Part shown: positions 1 through 9,046 of the stretch, piece after piece
How the letters are laid out: every line of letters starts with the position of its first letter
Numbering within the stretch: position 1 is the stretch's first letter
From: Acidobacteriota bacterium
GTDB taxonomy: Bacteria > Acidobacteriota > Terriglobia > Acidiferrales > UBA7541
Length of the DNA: 64,000 nt
Direction of reading: 5' to 3'
Assembly (NCBI GenBank): GCA_013289825.1
Contig: JABCZF010000001.1
Location: forward strand, 124,001-188,000
Notes under the pieces: generated by a model
Database searches by the model: none
The model's input: only the letters and a program-made list of their open reading frames with translations
What the model was told of the DNA's origin: nothing
Translations under genes and position numbers: made by a program

Positions 1-2255
1 AAGGCAGCCGACGCAAACGGTACCTGGCCGTTAAACTGAAAGTTGTCTTCAGCCTTCAAGACGTCGTAGAACATTCCCCAGCCTCCGCGTACGCTCGTCT
101 TTCCATCATGGAAGGGCTGCCATGCAAAGCCGAAGCGCGGCGCGAAGTTGGTTTTGTCCGGGAAGTTGGCGCCGCCAGGCGCTCCTTGGTCACCGGGGAA
201 AAGCAGTCCAAGAGGCGCTCCAGGAAACACGGTGGATTGCGGCGCGCCTGGAATTACAGAATAGGTTCGGCCTTTGGTGTCGGACTTGGGGGTGCTGTAC
301 TCATAACGGAGGCCATACGTCAGCGTCAGATTGCTGGCTACGTGCCATTCGTCTTGTCCAAACACGTAGGTTGCCTTGGTACGGATGTTGGAGGGTGCGG
401 AGGGACCCTGATCGAAGGTGTCCGGGAGTCCTACCAGAAAGTTAGCGAACGGATCGCCAGCGGCACCCGCATTGGAGTAAAAAAACTGGCCGTCGATTTC
501 AAAGTCGAAGACTTGATTGTCCTGGTATGCGGAAACAGAGCCGCCGAACTTCATGGTGTGCTTTCCATGAGTCCAGGAAAGAACATCCGAGTAGGCAAAG
601 GTATTGTCAACCAGTCGGGAGGGACCCTGAATGCTGAAGCCGATGATCGCATTGGGAAAGTTGATCTGCGTGGGGCCGGTCGGATTGTCGGACTTTATGT
701 TGATTCCCAGTTCTGTGGAGGTTGGCTGCTTGGTGGCAGGAACCCGTTGAAGGGTGTCGCTGCGTTGAGCCGTCACGCGGAACTCGTTCAAGATGTTGGG
801 CGAAAATGTGCGGATATACGCGAGGTTGAAAAAGCGGCTATAAAGTGTTGAATTGGACCCGTAGCCCGGAATGCCGCCTGGACCGGGATTTAGTTGAGGG
901 TCAAGAATGCGGCCAAACGTAGCGGTGAAATGGTCCTTTGGCGAAGCTTCATAGTCGAGCTTGCCGGTCCATTCGTCTGGATTGTTCGTAAGAGCGTTCT
1001 GAAAAGATGCGGAACCCGTCGGGGAAGTCGGAATCAGATTGGCTTTTATGTATGCCTCTGCAACCGGGTCGATGCTTGCCGGATTGATGATGCCTTGGGC
1101 GGCTAACGCCGGACTCGATTGGAAAAACGAGTTAGCCGGAAGAGCGCTCGTGGCCCCCTGGCAGGGGTTACTCGGATTAACATTCGTGGGCACGGCAGGT
1201 TGTGGCAGGCCGTTTAAGAAGCACGCGACGTTCTCTTGACTTGCAGTGCCTGAAAAATTTCCTTGAAGCTCGGCGGCAGTCGGAAGAGCCACCTGATTAC
1301 TAACCGCAGCCTCGCTTAGTTGCTCCTTTTGATAGGCAAGGAAGAAAAACAGCTTGTCCTTCTTAATGGGGCCGCCCACAGTCCCGCCGTACTGGTTCCG
1401 ATGAAGGGTTTGCCTGGGCTGCCCATTTAAGTTACTGAAGAAATTGTTCGCGTCAAATGCGGTGTTGCGAACGAAATCATAAGCGCTACCGTGAATGGCA
1501 TTGGTCCCGGACTTGGTTACCTCGGTGATGATACCTCCGGCGCTTCGGCCATATTCAGCGGTGAAGTTGCTGGTGAGGACCCTGAATTCCTGGATGGAGT
1601 CGGGATTGGGATTGTAAACAACTCCGTTGTCGAGAAGGTCGTTGTTCAGGCCACCGTCCAGCACGAACGTGTTTGAGTCGCTGCGGCCGCCACCGATGCT
1701 GAACTGCATTCCTCCGGTGCCGCCGCTCCCGTTGGCGGGATTGTCGGCAGGTAGCACGCCCGGCTGCAACAATGCCAGATCCAGTGCGTTCCGGCCGTTC
1801 AGAGGCATGTCCTGCACGGCGCGGTCCGAAACGGTGGAACCGAGCGTCGGGTTGATGGTCTCGACAGTGCCAGTGGTAGATTCCACCGTTACCGTCTCGG
1901 TTGCTGAACCCACTTCCATCTTGATATCTATTTTTAGAGTTTGATTGATCTCTAACTTGCTCTCGACCATCGTCGCAGACCTGAATCCTTGGCGCTCCAC
2001 GGATACCGTGTAGGAGCCGATGGGTAAAGCGAGGACTTGATAGTAGCCCGTGGCGTCAGAAGTAGTCTCGCGAGAGATGTGCGTGGCAACATTCGTTACG
2101 GTAATATGAGTGTCCGCTATGACGGCCCCAGTTGCATCGTAGATGATACCGGTGATCCGTCCGGTGGCGTCCTGGCCCGACACTCTCGATCCGCTGAATG
2201 TGGTCAATGCTGTCAGTAATAAAGAGAAAATCAATGTAGTGTTAAGCCGCTTCAA
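1..2255 (-). CDS. TonB-dependent receptor, Oar-like, with N-terminal carboxypeptidase-regulatory domain (partial)
   Basis: Outer-membrane receptor of the large acidobacterial Oar-like type, inferred to import an unidentified, probably organic, ligand using TonB energy. The frame is open for 751 codons and runs off the left edge, so the C-terminal barrel end is missing. It starts at a TTG preceded by GGGAGG. The N-terminus is a signal peptide ending near SRVSGQD, then a CarboxypepD_reg-like beta sandwich (GRITGIIYDATGAVIADTHI ... YYQVLALPIGSYTV). The plug follows, with LDGGLNNDLLDNG, IQEFRV and SAEYGRSAGG-like signatures (here TAEYGRSAGG), and then beta-strand repeats rich in aromatic residues. 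Function in the class is established; the substrate is unknown. A LacI-type operator lies about 116 bases upstream. Confidence 0.93.
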   Translation of the reverse strand, partial: MKRLNTTLIFSLLLTALTTFSGSRVSGQDATGRITGIIYDATGAVIADTHITVTNVATHISRETTSDATGYYQVLALPIGSYTVSVERQGFRSATMVESKLEINQTLKIDIKMEVGSATETVTVESTTGTVETINPTLGSTVSDRAVQDMPLNGRNALDLALLQPGVLPADNPANGSGGTGGMQFSIGGGRSDSNTFVLDGGLNNDLLDNGVVYNPNPDSIQEFRVLTSNFTAEYGRSAGGIITEVTKSGTNAIHGSAYDFVRNTAFDANNFFSNLNGQPRQTLHRNQYGGTVGGPIKKDKLFFFLAYQKEQLSEAAVSNQVALPTAAELQGNFSGTASQENVACFLNGLPQPAVPTNVNPSNPCQGATSALPANSFFQSSPALAAQGIINPASIDPVAEAYIKANLIPTSPTGSASFQNALTNNPDEWTGKLDYEASPKDHFTATFGRILDPQLNPGPGGIPGYGSNSTLYSRFFNLAYIRTFSPNILNEFRVTAQRSDTLQRVPATKQPTSTELGINIKSDNPTGPTQINFPNAIIGFSIQGPSRLVDNTFAYSDVLSWTHGKHTMKFGGSVSAYQDNQVFDFEIDGQFFYSNAGAAGDPFANFLVGLPDTFDQGPSAPSNIRTKATYVFGQDEWHVASNLTLTYGLRYEYSTPKSDTKGRTYSVIPGAPQSTVFPGAPLGLLFPGDQGAPGGANFPDKTNFAPRFGFAWQPFHDGKTSVRGGWGMFYDVLKAEDNFQFNGQVPFASAA

Positions 2256-2370
2256 GAAAAGCCTCCCTTAGGTAAGCTCGTCGTTCAGATAGAAACTTCG
2301 GTCAACGTCGAACACCAAGGAAGGCAATCGGAATGCCGGAGCCAACAGAAAGAAAGCAAAGGGCTTTATA

Positions 2371-2384
2371 TGGAAGCGTTTTCT
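2371..2384. promoter_or_regulatory. Candidate LacI/GalR-family operator upstream of the TonB receptor
   Basis: The site TGGAAGCGTTTTCT fits the LacI-family consensus TGNAANCGNTTNCA at every fixed position except the last. It contains the central CG typical of the family and lies about 116 bases upstream of the TTG start of the receptor. If real, it would link receptor expression to a carbohydrate-responsive repressor. No LacI-family regulator gene is in the window. Confidence 0.4.
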
Positions 2385-2465
2385 AAAATTCTCTGAGATT
2401 CGGAATTTAGATATGGGTTCTGATAATTCTTAGGTGTAGCGCGACAAGCAACGTCCTAACGGCTA

Positions 2466-3275
2466 TCAAGCCAGAACTATTCCGGCATATCCGACCACCG
2501 AGCTGAGATCCCCGGAAACATCCGCTGACGTTGCGTAGCGCACCAGTTCTGGCCGCGCGGTTCCCAGGCTCTGTAGTGCCGTCAACATGGCGACGGTGGG
2601 CCCCAGACCACACATGGAAATGGCCTCATTCCGACAAGTGTCGTAGAGTCCTCCGGCATCCACCGCCAGAATGCGATCGATCGCTTTGCCGTCCTTCACA
2701 CGTGTCGTTGCGTCATTCTCGTAGTGATTCAAATCGGAAGTCGTCAGCAAGAGTATCTCGTCGCTGCAAGCCGCAATCACCCGGCCGATAGCTTCGCCAA
2801 CGATGACTAGATCCTCGAAGCGCAGCGACCCGAGGGCAACGGGCACAAACGTAAACTCCCTTTGTAAGACTTGCAAAAACGGGATTTGCACCTCGAGGGA
2901 ATGCTCGGAGCTGTGCGCCACACTGTCCTCCCGCAGCAAAGGGCAAGCCGCGCGCAACGCCTGCGCCAGCGCCTCATCAATCGGCGCATCGCCCAGCGGC
3001 GTCCTCCACGCTCCGCTTGAGAGAATCGCGGCATTCGCTCCGCGCGGATAATGCCGCACACCCAAAATCAGAATTCTCTTGGGAATAGCCATTCGCGCGT
3101 ACACCGCTCCCGCCACCGGTCCCGAATACGAATACCCCGCATGCGGGACCAGGCAGGCCTTGGCGTGCTCTGGCTCATTCGCGTAGTCAACTTTGGTGTA
3201 TTGCCGGATAAGCGCAGCCAGTTCCGCAGGACTAGAGGGATAGAATCGGCCGGAAACCGCAGGCAGGCGAAGCAT
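2466..3275 (-). CDS. MEMO-family protein (AmmeMemoRadiSam system protein B)
   Basis: A 269-residue protein of the MEMO1 / AmrB family, which shares the fold of class III extradiol dioxygenases. The family signatures are present: VPHAGYSYSGPVAG around His45, ILGVRHYPRG with His75, HSLEVQIPFLQ, TSDLNHY, and MCGLGP with Cys222. These match the two His and one Cys of human MEMO1. ATG at 3275 is preferred over the upstream TTG at 3290 because GGAG lies 7 bases before it. The gene directly follows a secreted-protein gene (stop at 3292) and is the last of a three-gene minus-strand group. The usual AMMECR1 and radical-SAM partners are absent here. Biochemical role is not established. Confidence 0.88.
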   Translation of the reverse strand: MLRLPAVSGRFYPSSPAELAALIRQYTKVDYANEPEHAKACLVPHAGYSYSGPVAGAVYARMAIPKRILILGVRHYPRGANAAILSSGAWRTPLGDAPIDEALAQALRAACPLLREDSVAHSSEHSLEVQIPFLQVLQREFTFVPVALGSLRFEDLVIVGEAIGRVIAACSDEILLLTTSDLNHYENDATTRVKDGKAIDRILAVDAGGLYDTCRNEAISMCGLGPTVAMLTALQSLGTARPELVRYATSADVSGDLSSVVGYAGIVLA

Positions 3276-3291
3276 TCCGCTGCTCCGCAAA

Positions 3292-3696
3292 TCAAATAGC
3301 TTTTGAGGGTTTACCTTTGACCTTAAGGGCTAGCTTGGTTGCCGGGTCGTAATAAACGGTGACTTTATCGCCGTACTGGTAGCCGCCCTTGTCGACGATA
3401 GTCTGCATTTTCGTGGCCGCGACTTGGGACAGTGTGAAGGTCTCGAGCGACATATCATTTCTCTTTGCGCGGAGGGTGATCTGCGCAATGTTCGCGTGCA
3501 TCACGTAGCCCTCAAACTTGCCCAGCCCCACGGTCTTCGATTTCGGCTTGATCGCGCTCACGATGATGGGGACAGCGGTATCCACGACGATGGGCGCGAC
3601 GGTGGCAGGAGACTGCGCTCGCACAGGCGCGCTTAAAAACCCGGCCATCACCAATGTCGGCAAACCCAACACCGCAATGTTTGCCAAGGCCTTCAT
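3292..3696 (-). CDS. Small secreted protein of unknown function
   Basis: A 134-residue protein with a clear signal peptide (hydrophobic residues 5-20, cleavage near VRAQS), so it is probably periplasmic. The mature part is a short beta-rich domain: GKFEGYVMHANIAQITLRAK and YGDKVTVYYDPATKLALKVK read as alternating beta strands, suggesting a small barrel such as an OB- or SH3-like fold. No catalytic motif was seen. Its start overlaps the end of the upstream gene by 4 bases (ATGA), so the two are probably translationally coupled. Function unknown; the secretion call is the firm part. Confidence 0.7.
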   Translation of the reverse strand: MKALANIAVLGLPTLVMAGFLSAPVRAQSPATVAPIVVDTAVPIIVSAIKPKSKTVGLGKFEGYVMHANIAQITLRAKRNDMSLETFTLSQVAATKMQTIVDKGGYQYGDKVTVYYDPATKLALKVKGKPSKAI

Positions 3697-4079
3697 TCGA
3701 TATCGTCCGTTGCAATCCGCAGGGACTTCAGGAACCGCACATCTTGCGGCGTCATGGTCAGCCGCGCCGCCGGCTTCTTGTCCGGCATTTGATCAAACGA
3801 CTCCTGGTCGACCTGAATGCGCAACGATTCCAAAAACCGCCGGTCCTGCGTGGTGAGCTTGGCGGCCTCTGCGGCAGCGGCATCACGCTTTGCCAATCCG
3901 ATGGTCGCGTCCAGCTTCAGCACGATATCGTACCCGTGCGCGCGCACTCCGGCAATGGCCCCAGTGATTCGATCGGAATCGGACACCGTGTCGTTTATCG
4001 CGTGTCCCAATTCACGGAGCAAGTTTTTCAGGTGATCGTCTAGTTGCAAGGGCGGCTCCCCCCTCAGTTCAATTGTCAT
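3693..4079 (-). CDS. Hypothetical protein with a duplicated QDxRFLxSLRI motif
   Basis: A 128-residue soluble protein, not recognised. The ATG at 4079 is chosen over an upstream TTG at 4106; neither has a strong ribosome-binding site. The N-terminal half is predicted helical (DDHLKNLLRELGHAINDTV). The C-terminal half carries the same motif twice: TTQDRRFLESLRI at residues 76-88 and TPQDVRFLKSLRI at 110-122. The gap between copies is rich in Asp, Lys and Pro. It heads a minus-strand group with the secreted protein and the MEMO gene, overlapping the former by 4 bases. The repeat suggests a short linear binding motif; this is inference. Confidence 0.6.
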   Translation of the reverse strand: MTIELRGEPPLQLDDHLKNLLRELGHAINDTVSDSDRITGAIAGVRAHGYDIVLKLDATIGLAKRDAAAAEAAKLTTQDRRFLESLRIQVDQESFDQMPDKKPAARLTMTPQDVRFLKSLRIATDDIE

Positions 4080-4242
4080 TCTAGGCCCGCATTTCCTAGG
4101 ATACAAGTCGCCTAGTTTTGCGTTGTCTCCAATGGGTTCACAGTACGTTGGTGCAGGCCCGAAACCCCTCCCAACCCCCCTAAAGGGCCTCGGCTCCGTC
4201 CCGCACCAGATTTCATTTCTGGTTTTGCGCTAAGATGCAGTT

Positions 4243-4497
4243 ATGTCTTCGACCGCCGCTTCTCCGGCAGCCGCGCCTCGCCAGGGAGGTTTCCACCGTT
4301 TCTGGCGCGCCCTTAAGCAACTTTTCCTCGAGGTCGCCGGCGCTATCTTTGCATTTCTCGGCATCGTCTGGCTCAACGTAGCCCTGCGCTCCTGGACCCG
4401 CGACGTAGCCCACTGGCTCCTCGCCGCCGCCGTCGCTTTCGCACTGCTGTTCTTTTTCTTCGCGGTTAGTTCGTTCCGCCGCGCGCGCAAGTTGTAA
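4243..4497 (+). CDS. Small inner-membrane protein, two transmembrane segments
   Basis: An 84-residue protein with a proline/alanine-rich N-terminus and two hydrophobic segments (about residues 28-46 and 56-75), ending in a basic tail (SFRRARKL). No family recognised. It is followed at once by a GC-rich hairpin with a T-run, so it is probably transcribed alone and separated from the mutase gene downstream. Antisense frames here are shadows; this frame has the consistent hydrophobic pattern. Confidence 0.6.
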   Translation: MSSTAASPAAAPRQGGFHRFWRALKQLFLEVAGAIFAFLGIVWLNVALRSWTRDVAHWLLAAAVAFALLFFFFAVSSFRRARKL

Positions 4498-4512
4498 TCT
4501 ATTCCTTTGGGG

Positions 4513-4538
4513 GGCGGGGCTTCCCCGCCGCCTTTTTC
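4513..4538 (+). terminator. Intrinsic terminator after the small membrane protein
   Basis: A perfect 7-bp stem (GGCGGGG / CCCCGCC) with a CTT loop, followed by GCCTTTTT. It lies 15 bases after the stop at 4497 and 20 bases before the mutase start. Confidence 0.65.
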
Positions 4539-4558
4539 GTGTTCACGATTGGCTCAAA

Positions 4559-6178
4559 ATGTCTGACACAAAAACGAAGCCCCCCGCCGAACGCAAAGAG
4601 CACTTCACGACTCTCTCCGGCCTGCCCATCGACCGCTTGTACACCGAAGACGATCATTCCGTTTCGGATCCAGAATCGTCAATCGGCTACCCTGGCGAAT
4701 TCCCCTACACCCGCGGCATCTACCCCAGCATGTACCGCGGCCGCTTCTGGACCATGCGCCAATACGCCGGTTTCGGCACCGCCGTCGAATCCAACCAACG
4801 CTACCGCTACCTCCTCAGCAAAGGCCAGGCCGGCCTCTCGGTAGCCTTCGATCTTCCAACGCAAATCGGCCTGGACTCCGACCATCCCTTGGCTCTCGGC
4901 GAAGTCGGCAAAGTAGGCGTAGCCATCGATTCCCTCGAAGACATGGAAACGCTTTTCGACGACATCCCGCTAGAAAAAGTCTCCACCTCCATGACCATCA
5001 ACGCCACTGCCGCCATCCTCCTCTGCCTGTATGTGGCCGTCGCCAAAAAACAAGGCGCCAACCTCGCCAAGATTTCCGGCACCGTCCAAAACGACGTCCT
5101 CAAGGAATACATCGCCCGCGGCACCTACATCTATCCCGTCCGTCCCGCCATGCGCATGGTCACCGACATCTTCGCGTGGTGCCGCGACAATCTCCCCAAG
5201 TGGAACACCATCTCCATCTCCGGCTACCACATCCGTGAAGCTGGCTCGACCGCCATCCAGGAAGTCGCCTTCACGCTAGCCGACGGCATCGCCTACGTCC
5301 AAGCCGCCCTGGATGCAGGCCTGGGCGTCGACGAATTCGCTCCGCAGCTCTCCTTCTTTTTCAACGCGCACAGCGACCTCCTCGAAGAAATCGCCAAGTA
5401 CCGCGCCGCCCGCCGCCTCTGGGCCAATATCATGCGCGACCGCTTTAAAGCCCAGGATCCCCGCTCGCTCCTGCTCCGCTTCCACGCGCAAACCGCCGGC
5501 TCCTCGCTCACCGCCCAGCAACCCGAAAACAATATCGTCCGCGTAGCCATCCAGGCCCTAGCCGCGGTCCTCGGCGGCTGCCAATCCCTTCACACCAATT
5601 CCCTCGACGAAGCCCTAGCCCTGCCCACCGAAGACTCCGCGCTAATCGCCCTGCGCACCCAGCAAATCCTCGCCCACGAAACCGGCGTCACCAACACCAT
5701 CGATCCGGCAGCGGGCTCCTACGCCATCGAGCACCTCACCAACGAAATAGAGCAGGGCGCCGTTCGTTACATTTCCAAGATTGACGCCATGGGAGGAATG
5801 TTACGCGGAATCGAATCTGGTTTCGTGCAGGGTGAAATCCAAAAGGCCGCCTACGATTTTCAGCGCGCCGTAGAATCCAAAGACCAAATCATCGTCGGCG
5901 TCAATGACTTCATTGCCGCAGAAGAGCGCGCCATCCCCACCCTGCGCATCGAGCCCGAAATCGAACGCTCGCAAATCGCCCGCCTAAACGCCTTACGCGC
6001 CAAGCGCGATTCCACCCGCACCACATCCGCCCTGGCCGAACTCCAGCGCCGCGCCATCAGCAACGAGAATCTCCTCCCTGCCATTCTCATCGCCGTCGAG
6101 GCCCACGCCACCGTTGGCGAAATCTCCGACGCCCTCCGCCGCGTCTTCGGCGAATACCACGAATCCGTCGTCATCTGA
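4559..6178 (+). CDS. Methylmalonyl-CoA mutase, large (catalytic) subunit
   Basis: Catalytic TIM-barrel subunit of the B12-dependent mutase that interconverts methylmalonyl-CoA and succinyl-CoA (propionate metabolism, cytoplasm). The 539-residue protein has the family landmarks [42 protein letters not shown] and [12 protein letters not shown]. Tyr69, Arg187 and His224 align by spacing with Tyr89, Arg207 and His244 of the Propionibacterium enzyme; Tyr and Arg at these places favour methylmalonyl-CoA over isobutyryl-CoA. It stops after the barrel, so the cobalamin-binding domain (DxHxxG) must be a separate subunit, which is not in this window; nor is the MeaB chaperone. The Maf gene starts 1 base after its stop. 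Confidence 0.92.
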   Translation: MSDTKTKPPAERKEHFTTLSGLPIDRLYTEDDHSVSDPESSIGYPGEFPYTRGIYPSMYRGRFWTMRQYAGFGTAVESNQRYRYLLSKGQAGLSVAFDLPTQIGLDSDHPLALGEVGKVGVAIDSLEDMETLFDDIPLEKVSTSMTINATAAILLCLYVAVAKKQGANLAKISGTVQNDVLKEYIARGTYIYPVRPAMRMVTDIFAWCRDNLPKWNTISISGYHIREAGSTAIQEVAFTLADGIAYVQAALDAGLGVDEFAPQLSFFFNAHSDLLEEIAKYRAARRLWANIMRDRFKAQDPRSLLLRFHAQTAGSSLTAQQPENNIVRVAIQALAAVLGGCQSLHTNSLDEALALPTEDSALIALRTQQILAHETGVTNTIDPAAGSYAIEHLTNEIEQGAVRYISKIDAMGGMLRGIESGFVQGEIQKAAYDFQRAVESKDQIIVGVNDFIAAEERAIPTLRIEPEIERSQIARLNALRAKRDSTRTTSALAELQRRAISNENLLPAILIAVEAHATVGEISDALRRVFGEYHESVVI

Positions 6179-6179
6179 G

Positions 6180-6755
6180 ATGAAGCTAATCCTCGCATCG
6201 ACTTCCTCTCGCCGCCGAGAGATCCTTCACGACGCCGGCTTCTCCTTCATCGTGGTGCCCTCCGCCGTCGACGAAACACCCTTTTCCGGCGAATCGCCCA
6301 CCGATCACGTGCAACGCCTGGCCGACGCCAAAGCCGAACTCGTCGCCACCCGCACCACCGGCCCCGCCATCGTCCTCGCCGCCGACACCGTGGTCACTCT
6401 CGAAGGCCGCATCTTCGGCAAGCCCCGCTCCACCGACGACGCCCGCCACATGCTCGAAAAACTTTCCGGTCGCACACATTCGGTGCTCACCGGCGTCACG
6501 TTAATCCGCCTGCCGGACGCCGAGCGTCGCAGTTTTGTCGAAGTCACCCTGGTCCATTTCTCCCAGCTCTCACCTGAAGAAATCACGCGTTACCTCGCCA
6601 CCGAAGAGCCCCACGACAAAGCGGGCGCCTACGCCATCCAAGGCCGCGCCGGCCGCTACGTCCCCCGCATCGAAGGCTGCTACTTCAACGTTGTTGGCCT
6701 GCCTCTCGCACACGTGGCCCAGGCGCTAGCCGATCTCGGCTGGTCCGAAGACTGA
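6180..6755 (+). CDS. maf: Maf-family nucleotide pyrophosphatase (dTTP/UTP type)
   Basis: Hydrolyses non-canonical or excess nucleoside triphosphates to the monophosphate; historically called a septum-formation inhibitor. The 191-residue protein begins MKLILASTSSRRREIL, the typical Maf phosphate-binding start (residues 7-13). It has AADTVV with Asp69 and DKAGAYAIQG at 146-155. The DTVV and KAGAYAIQG forms resemble the YhdE (dTTP/UTP) subgroup. ATG at 6180 is chosen because homologues start with this motif; the frame is open further upstream inside the mutase gene. The start sits 1 base after the mutase stop, so the two are probably co-transcribed. Confidence 0.9.
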   Translation: MKLILASTSSRRREILHDAGFSFIVVPSAVDETPFSGESPTDHVQRLADAKAELVATRTTGPAIVLAADTVVTLEGRIFGKPRSTDDARHMLEKLSGRTHSVLTGVTLIRLPDAERRSFVEVTLVHFSQLSPEEITRYLATEEPHDKAGAYAIQGRAGRYVPRIEGCYFNVVGLPLAHVAQALADLGWSED

Positions 6756-6904
6756 TTCCCGCCTCTCGGCCCCAATTCGATACCGCGTTATTTTTTCCGC
6801 TTGGCGTACTCTGACTTGGCGGCAATCAGCATGGGAGTGCCCGCTCTTCACGCCCCGAAGCGATGCGGTCTTGCTGGTTCTCGCGCCACGGTGCAACTTT
6901 GTTG

Positions 6905-7010
6905 TTGCCATTACAGCGCCATGTTGGCGTTGTGCTGGTCCTGATAAATCTGCTTGGAGACGCCGTTTTGCTGCTTGTCCGCCGAAATCACGCCATAGCG
7001 CGCGAGCGCT
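6905..7010 (-). other. Short open frame continuing past the ankyrin gene in another phase
   Basis: Just beyond the ankyrin stop, a shifted minus-strand frame reads ERWNEALARYGVISADKQQN and on to NANMAL before a stop near 6905. It looks protein-like and begins where the ankyrin frame ends. It could be a tail lost by a frameshift, a remnant, or chance. The rest of the 6756-7010 gap shows nothing recognisable. Confidence 0.2.
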
Positions 7011-8708
7011 TCATTCCACCGCTCGGGCCCCGTACGCTCTCAACAGTTCGTCGACTTCGGCGTACCCCGACGGATACGCGACCCCGCGAACCGTGGCTCC
7101 CGCCTTTAGCAGCGCCTCCACGGACTCGGGCGTGCGTCTGCCCTTCCAGTACGAATCCACGCATGCCCTCACCGCCAGCGCCAAGGCCGTCCGTCCCTTT
7201 CCGTCGAGTACATTCGCCGATGCGCCGCGCGCAATAAGCAACTTGACCGTCGAAGACCACGCGCGCCACGCCGCCGAGTGCAAAGCCGTGCTGTTCTTTG
7301 CTACATCGAAATAGAAATCACCATCTTCGGTGACCGCGTTCACCTCAACACCCAGATCAAGGAGTTGCCCAAGGCCAGCCGTATTCCCGACGCCCGCAAA
7401 CTCCACAAGCAGCTGACCTCCTTGCGCCACCAATTCGCGCGCCAGTTCGGGTTCGTGCTCCGCGATCGCCTTCACCTTCGCCGAATCATGTCTCGCGCAA
7501 GCGGCGATCAATCGTTCCACTCCTTCGAGCTCGATGGGGATGCCTCGACGCTCGATCAATTCCAGCACGTCGCCACGCCCTCTTCGCGCCGCCATGGCCA
7601 CCCCCGACATCGCGGGACCAGCGGTTCGCCGAGTGTCCGGCCGTTCCGCAACGAGCGTGGGGTCCGCGCCATGTTCCAGCAGCACTTCAAAAATGTCCGA
7701 GCTATTGTCGCGAAGCACCGCGTGGTGAAACGCCGTCCGCCCCCATCGCGTCGCTCGATTCGGATCAGCCCCGTGTTCCAACAGCCATTGGATTCCCTCG
7801 TAGTCGTGCCAATCGGTCTTGCGCAGCAGCAGCGTCGTCATGCTTTCCGCATTCAACTTCCCGCTGTCCACCAGAATCTTCATCACCGTGTTGTCGTACG
7901 TTTCCACCACGTGGTAAGGAGTCTCTCCGTCGTTCGGATCAGCGCCACGCTCGAGGAGCAGCCGCGTCAACTGCGGATGCTGCGCGATTCCCGCAGCTCC
8001 ATAGATGGCGCTCTCCCACTCAGGATGCGGCTCATGATCCACCTCCATCCACCCAGTATTGGCACTCGCGCCGGCATCCAGCAGCGCCTTGGCCGCCGCG
8101 ACAAAACCGTCCGACCGCGCGCGATCGAGCCGCAAGTACCTTGCAAAACACAAGTGCGTCAATGCATCCCAACCATACGGGCCGCCCTTCGCCGCCGCAT
8201 GGCGCGCATCGTGCGCCAGAAAGCGCCGCACGGCCGCCGCGTCGCCGAGAATCGCCGCGGTGTGAATGTCGGAGTTCCGGACCTCGGGGTGCGCCGCCAG
8301 AATCGCCGCCGCGCGCTCCAACGTCCCCGACGAGTGCAGGGCGTCGCGGGGCACACACGCCGCCACGATGAACGCCGCGACGGGATCGCCGACAGCAGCC
8401 GCAAAGCTGGCTTGCTCGAGCGATTCGACATGCCTTGCGAACTTCGTCCAGCTCTCGAATCCATGCTCGCGCGCCATCACGAATTGCGCGTCGGCAAGCG
8501 CAAATCTAGTGCCGGCGATTTCATCCTCCGGTAAGTCTCTAAAACGAGGATGATGCTTCTTGACTCGCTGAACGACTTCGGAATGAGCCACTTGGGAATC
8601 AAGGGAATTGCGGCGGGATGGTGCGGATCGAAAGACTTTGACCAGCTCTTTCGCTTGTTTCCTGTACTGCTCGAGGCTCGGATGAGCCGCGAGCGGCTTG
8701 GCATGCAT
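7011..8708 (-). CDS. Ankyrin-repeat protein
   Basis: A 565-residue cytoplasmic protein without a signal peptide. An N-terminal helical region (AHPSLEQYRKQAKELVKVF, then FALADAQFVMAREHGFESWTKF) is followed by ankyrin-like repeats. Examples are DALTHLCFARYL, LLLERGADPNDGETPYHVV, WLLEHGADPNRATRWGRTAFH, VLLEHGADPTLV and LIARGASANVLDGKGRTALA. ATG at 8708 is preferred because GGAAGG lies 6 bases upstream; the frame is open for 44 more codons. Ankyrin repeats mediate protein contacts; the partner is unknown. A long plus-strand open frame across this gene is a codon-composition shadow. Confidence 0.85.
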   Translation of the reverse strand: MHAKPLAAHPSLEQYRKQAKELVKVFRSAPSRRNSLDSQVAHSEVVQRVKKHHPRFRDLPEDEIAGTRFALADAQFVMAREHGFESWTKFARHVESLEQASFAAAVGDPVAAFIVAACVPRDALHSSGTLERAAAILAAHPEVRNSDIHTAAILGDAAAVRRFLAHDARHAAAKGGPYGWDALTHLCFARYLRLDRARSDGFVAAAKALLDAGASANTGWMEVDHEPHPEWESAIYGAAGIAQHPQLTRLLLERGADPNDGETPYHVVETYDNTVMKILVDSGKLNAESMTTLLLRKTDWHDYEGIQWLLEHGADPNRATRWGRTAFHHAVLRDNSSDIFEVLLEHGADPTLVAERPDTRRTAGPAMSGVAMAARRGRGDVLELIERRGIPIELEGVERLIAACARHDSAKVKAIAEHEPELARELVAQGGQLLVEFAGVGNTAGLGQLLDLGVEVNAVTEDGDFYFDVAKNSTALHSAAWRAWSSTVKLLIARGASANVLDGKGRTALALAVRACVDSYWKGRRTPESVEALLKAGATVRGVAYPSGYAEVDELLRAYGARAVE

Positions 8709-9046
8709 AGGCGACCTTCCTTTTAAATGCGCCTGGAGTCCGCCCGAATCAGGCTGAAAGAAGGTTCGTAACCTTGCTTGAAAACTGAAGGTGGGCACGG
8801 CCCTTTCCGCGGACTGGATGCGCCCTTCGCGCTGTCCCATAATTTAACGCCGTCCGCCAGACACGTCAATCCCGGCCCTAGCGCTAGCAGGCACGCTGGC
8901 CTGTGCCGTTTTCAGGAGTGCTCGCGACAATCCGCCCGGCCGAGAGCGATTGTTCCTAAACATGCGATAGAGAAACAAAAAAGGCGCCCTCGGCAGAGGT
9001 CGCCCTTTAAAAACCAACTTCTATGCGCGGACTCGAAAAACCGCAG
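8709..9046. other. Gap between ankyrin and tatA genes
   Basis: Holds the start region of the ankyrin gene and a terminator at 8977-9008. Nothing else recognisable; no RNA gene or coding pattern seen. Confidence 0.5.
8977..9008 (-). terminator. Intrinsic terminator downstream of tatA
   Basis: A 9-bp stem with one mismatch (GGCGCCCTC / GAGGTCGCC) and GGCA loop at 8983-9004. AAAAAA on its left reads as a T-run on the minus strand, as expected for the end of the tatA transcript. Confidence 0.65.

Noticed and set aside
7278..8534. Long plus-strand open frame (418 codons) across the ankyrin gene
   Set aside because: Arg/His/Pro-rich translation with no domain pattern, antisense to a clear ankyrin-repeat protein; a GC-codon shadow.
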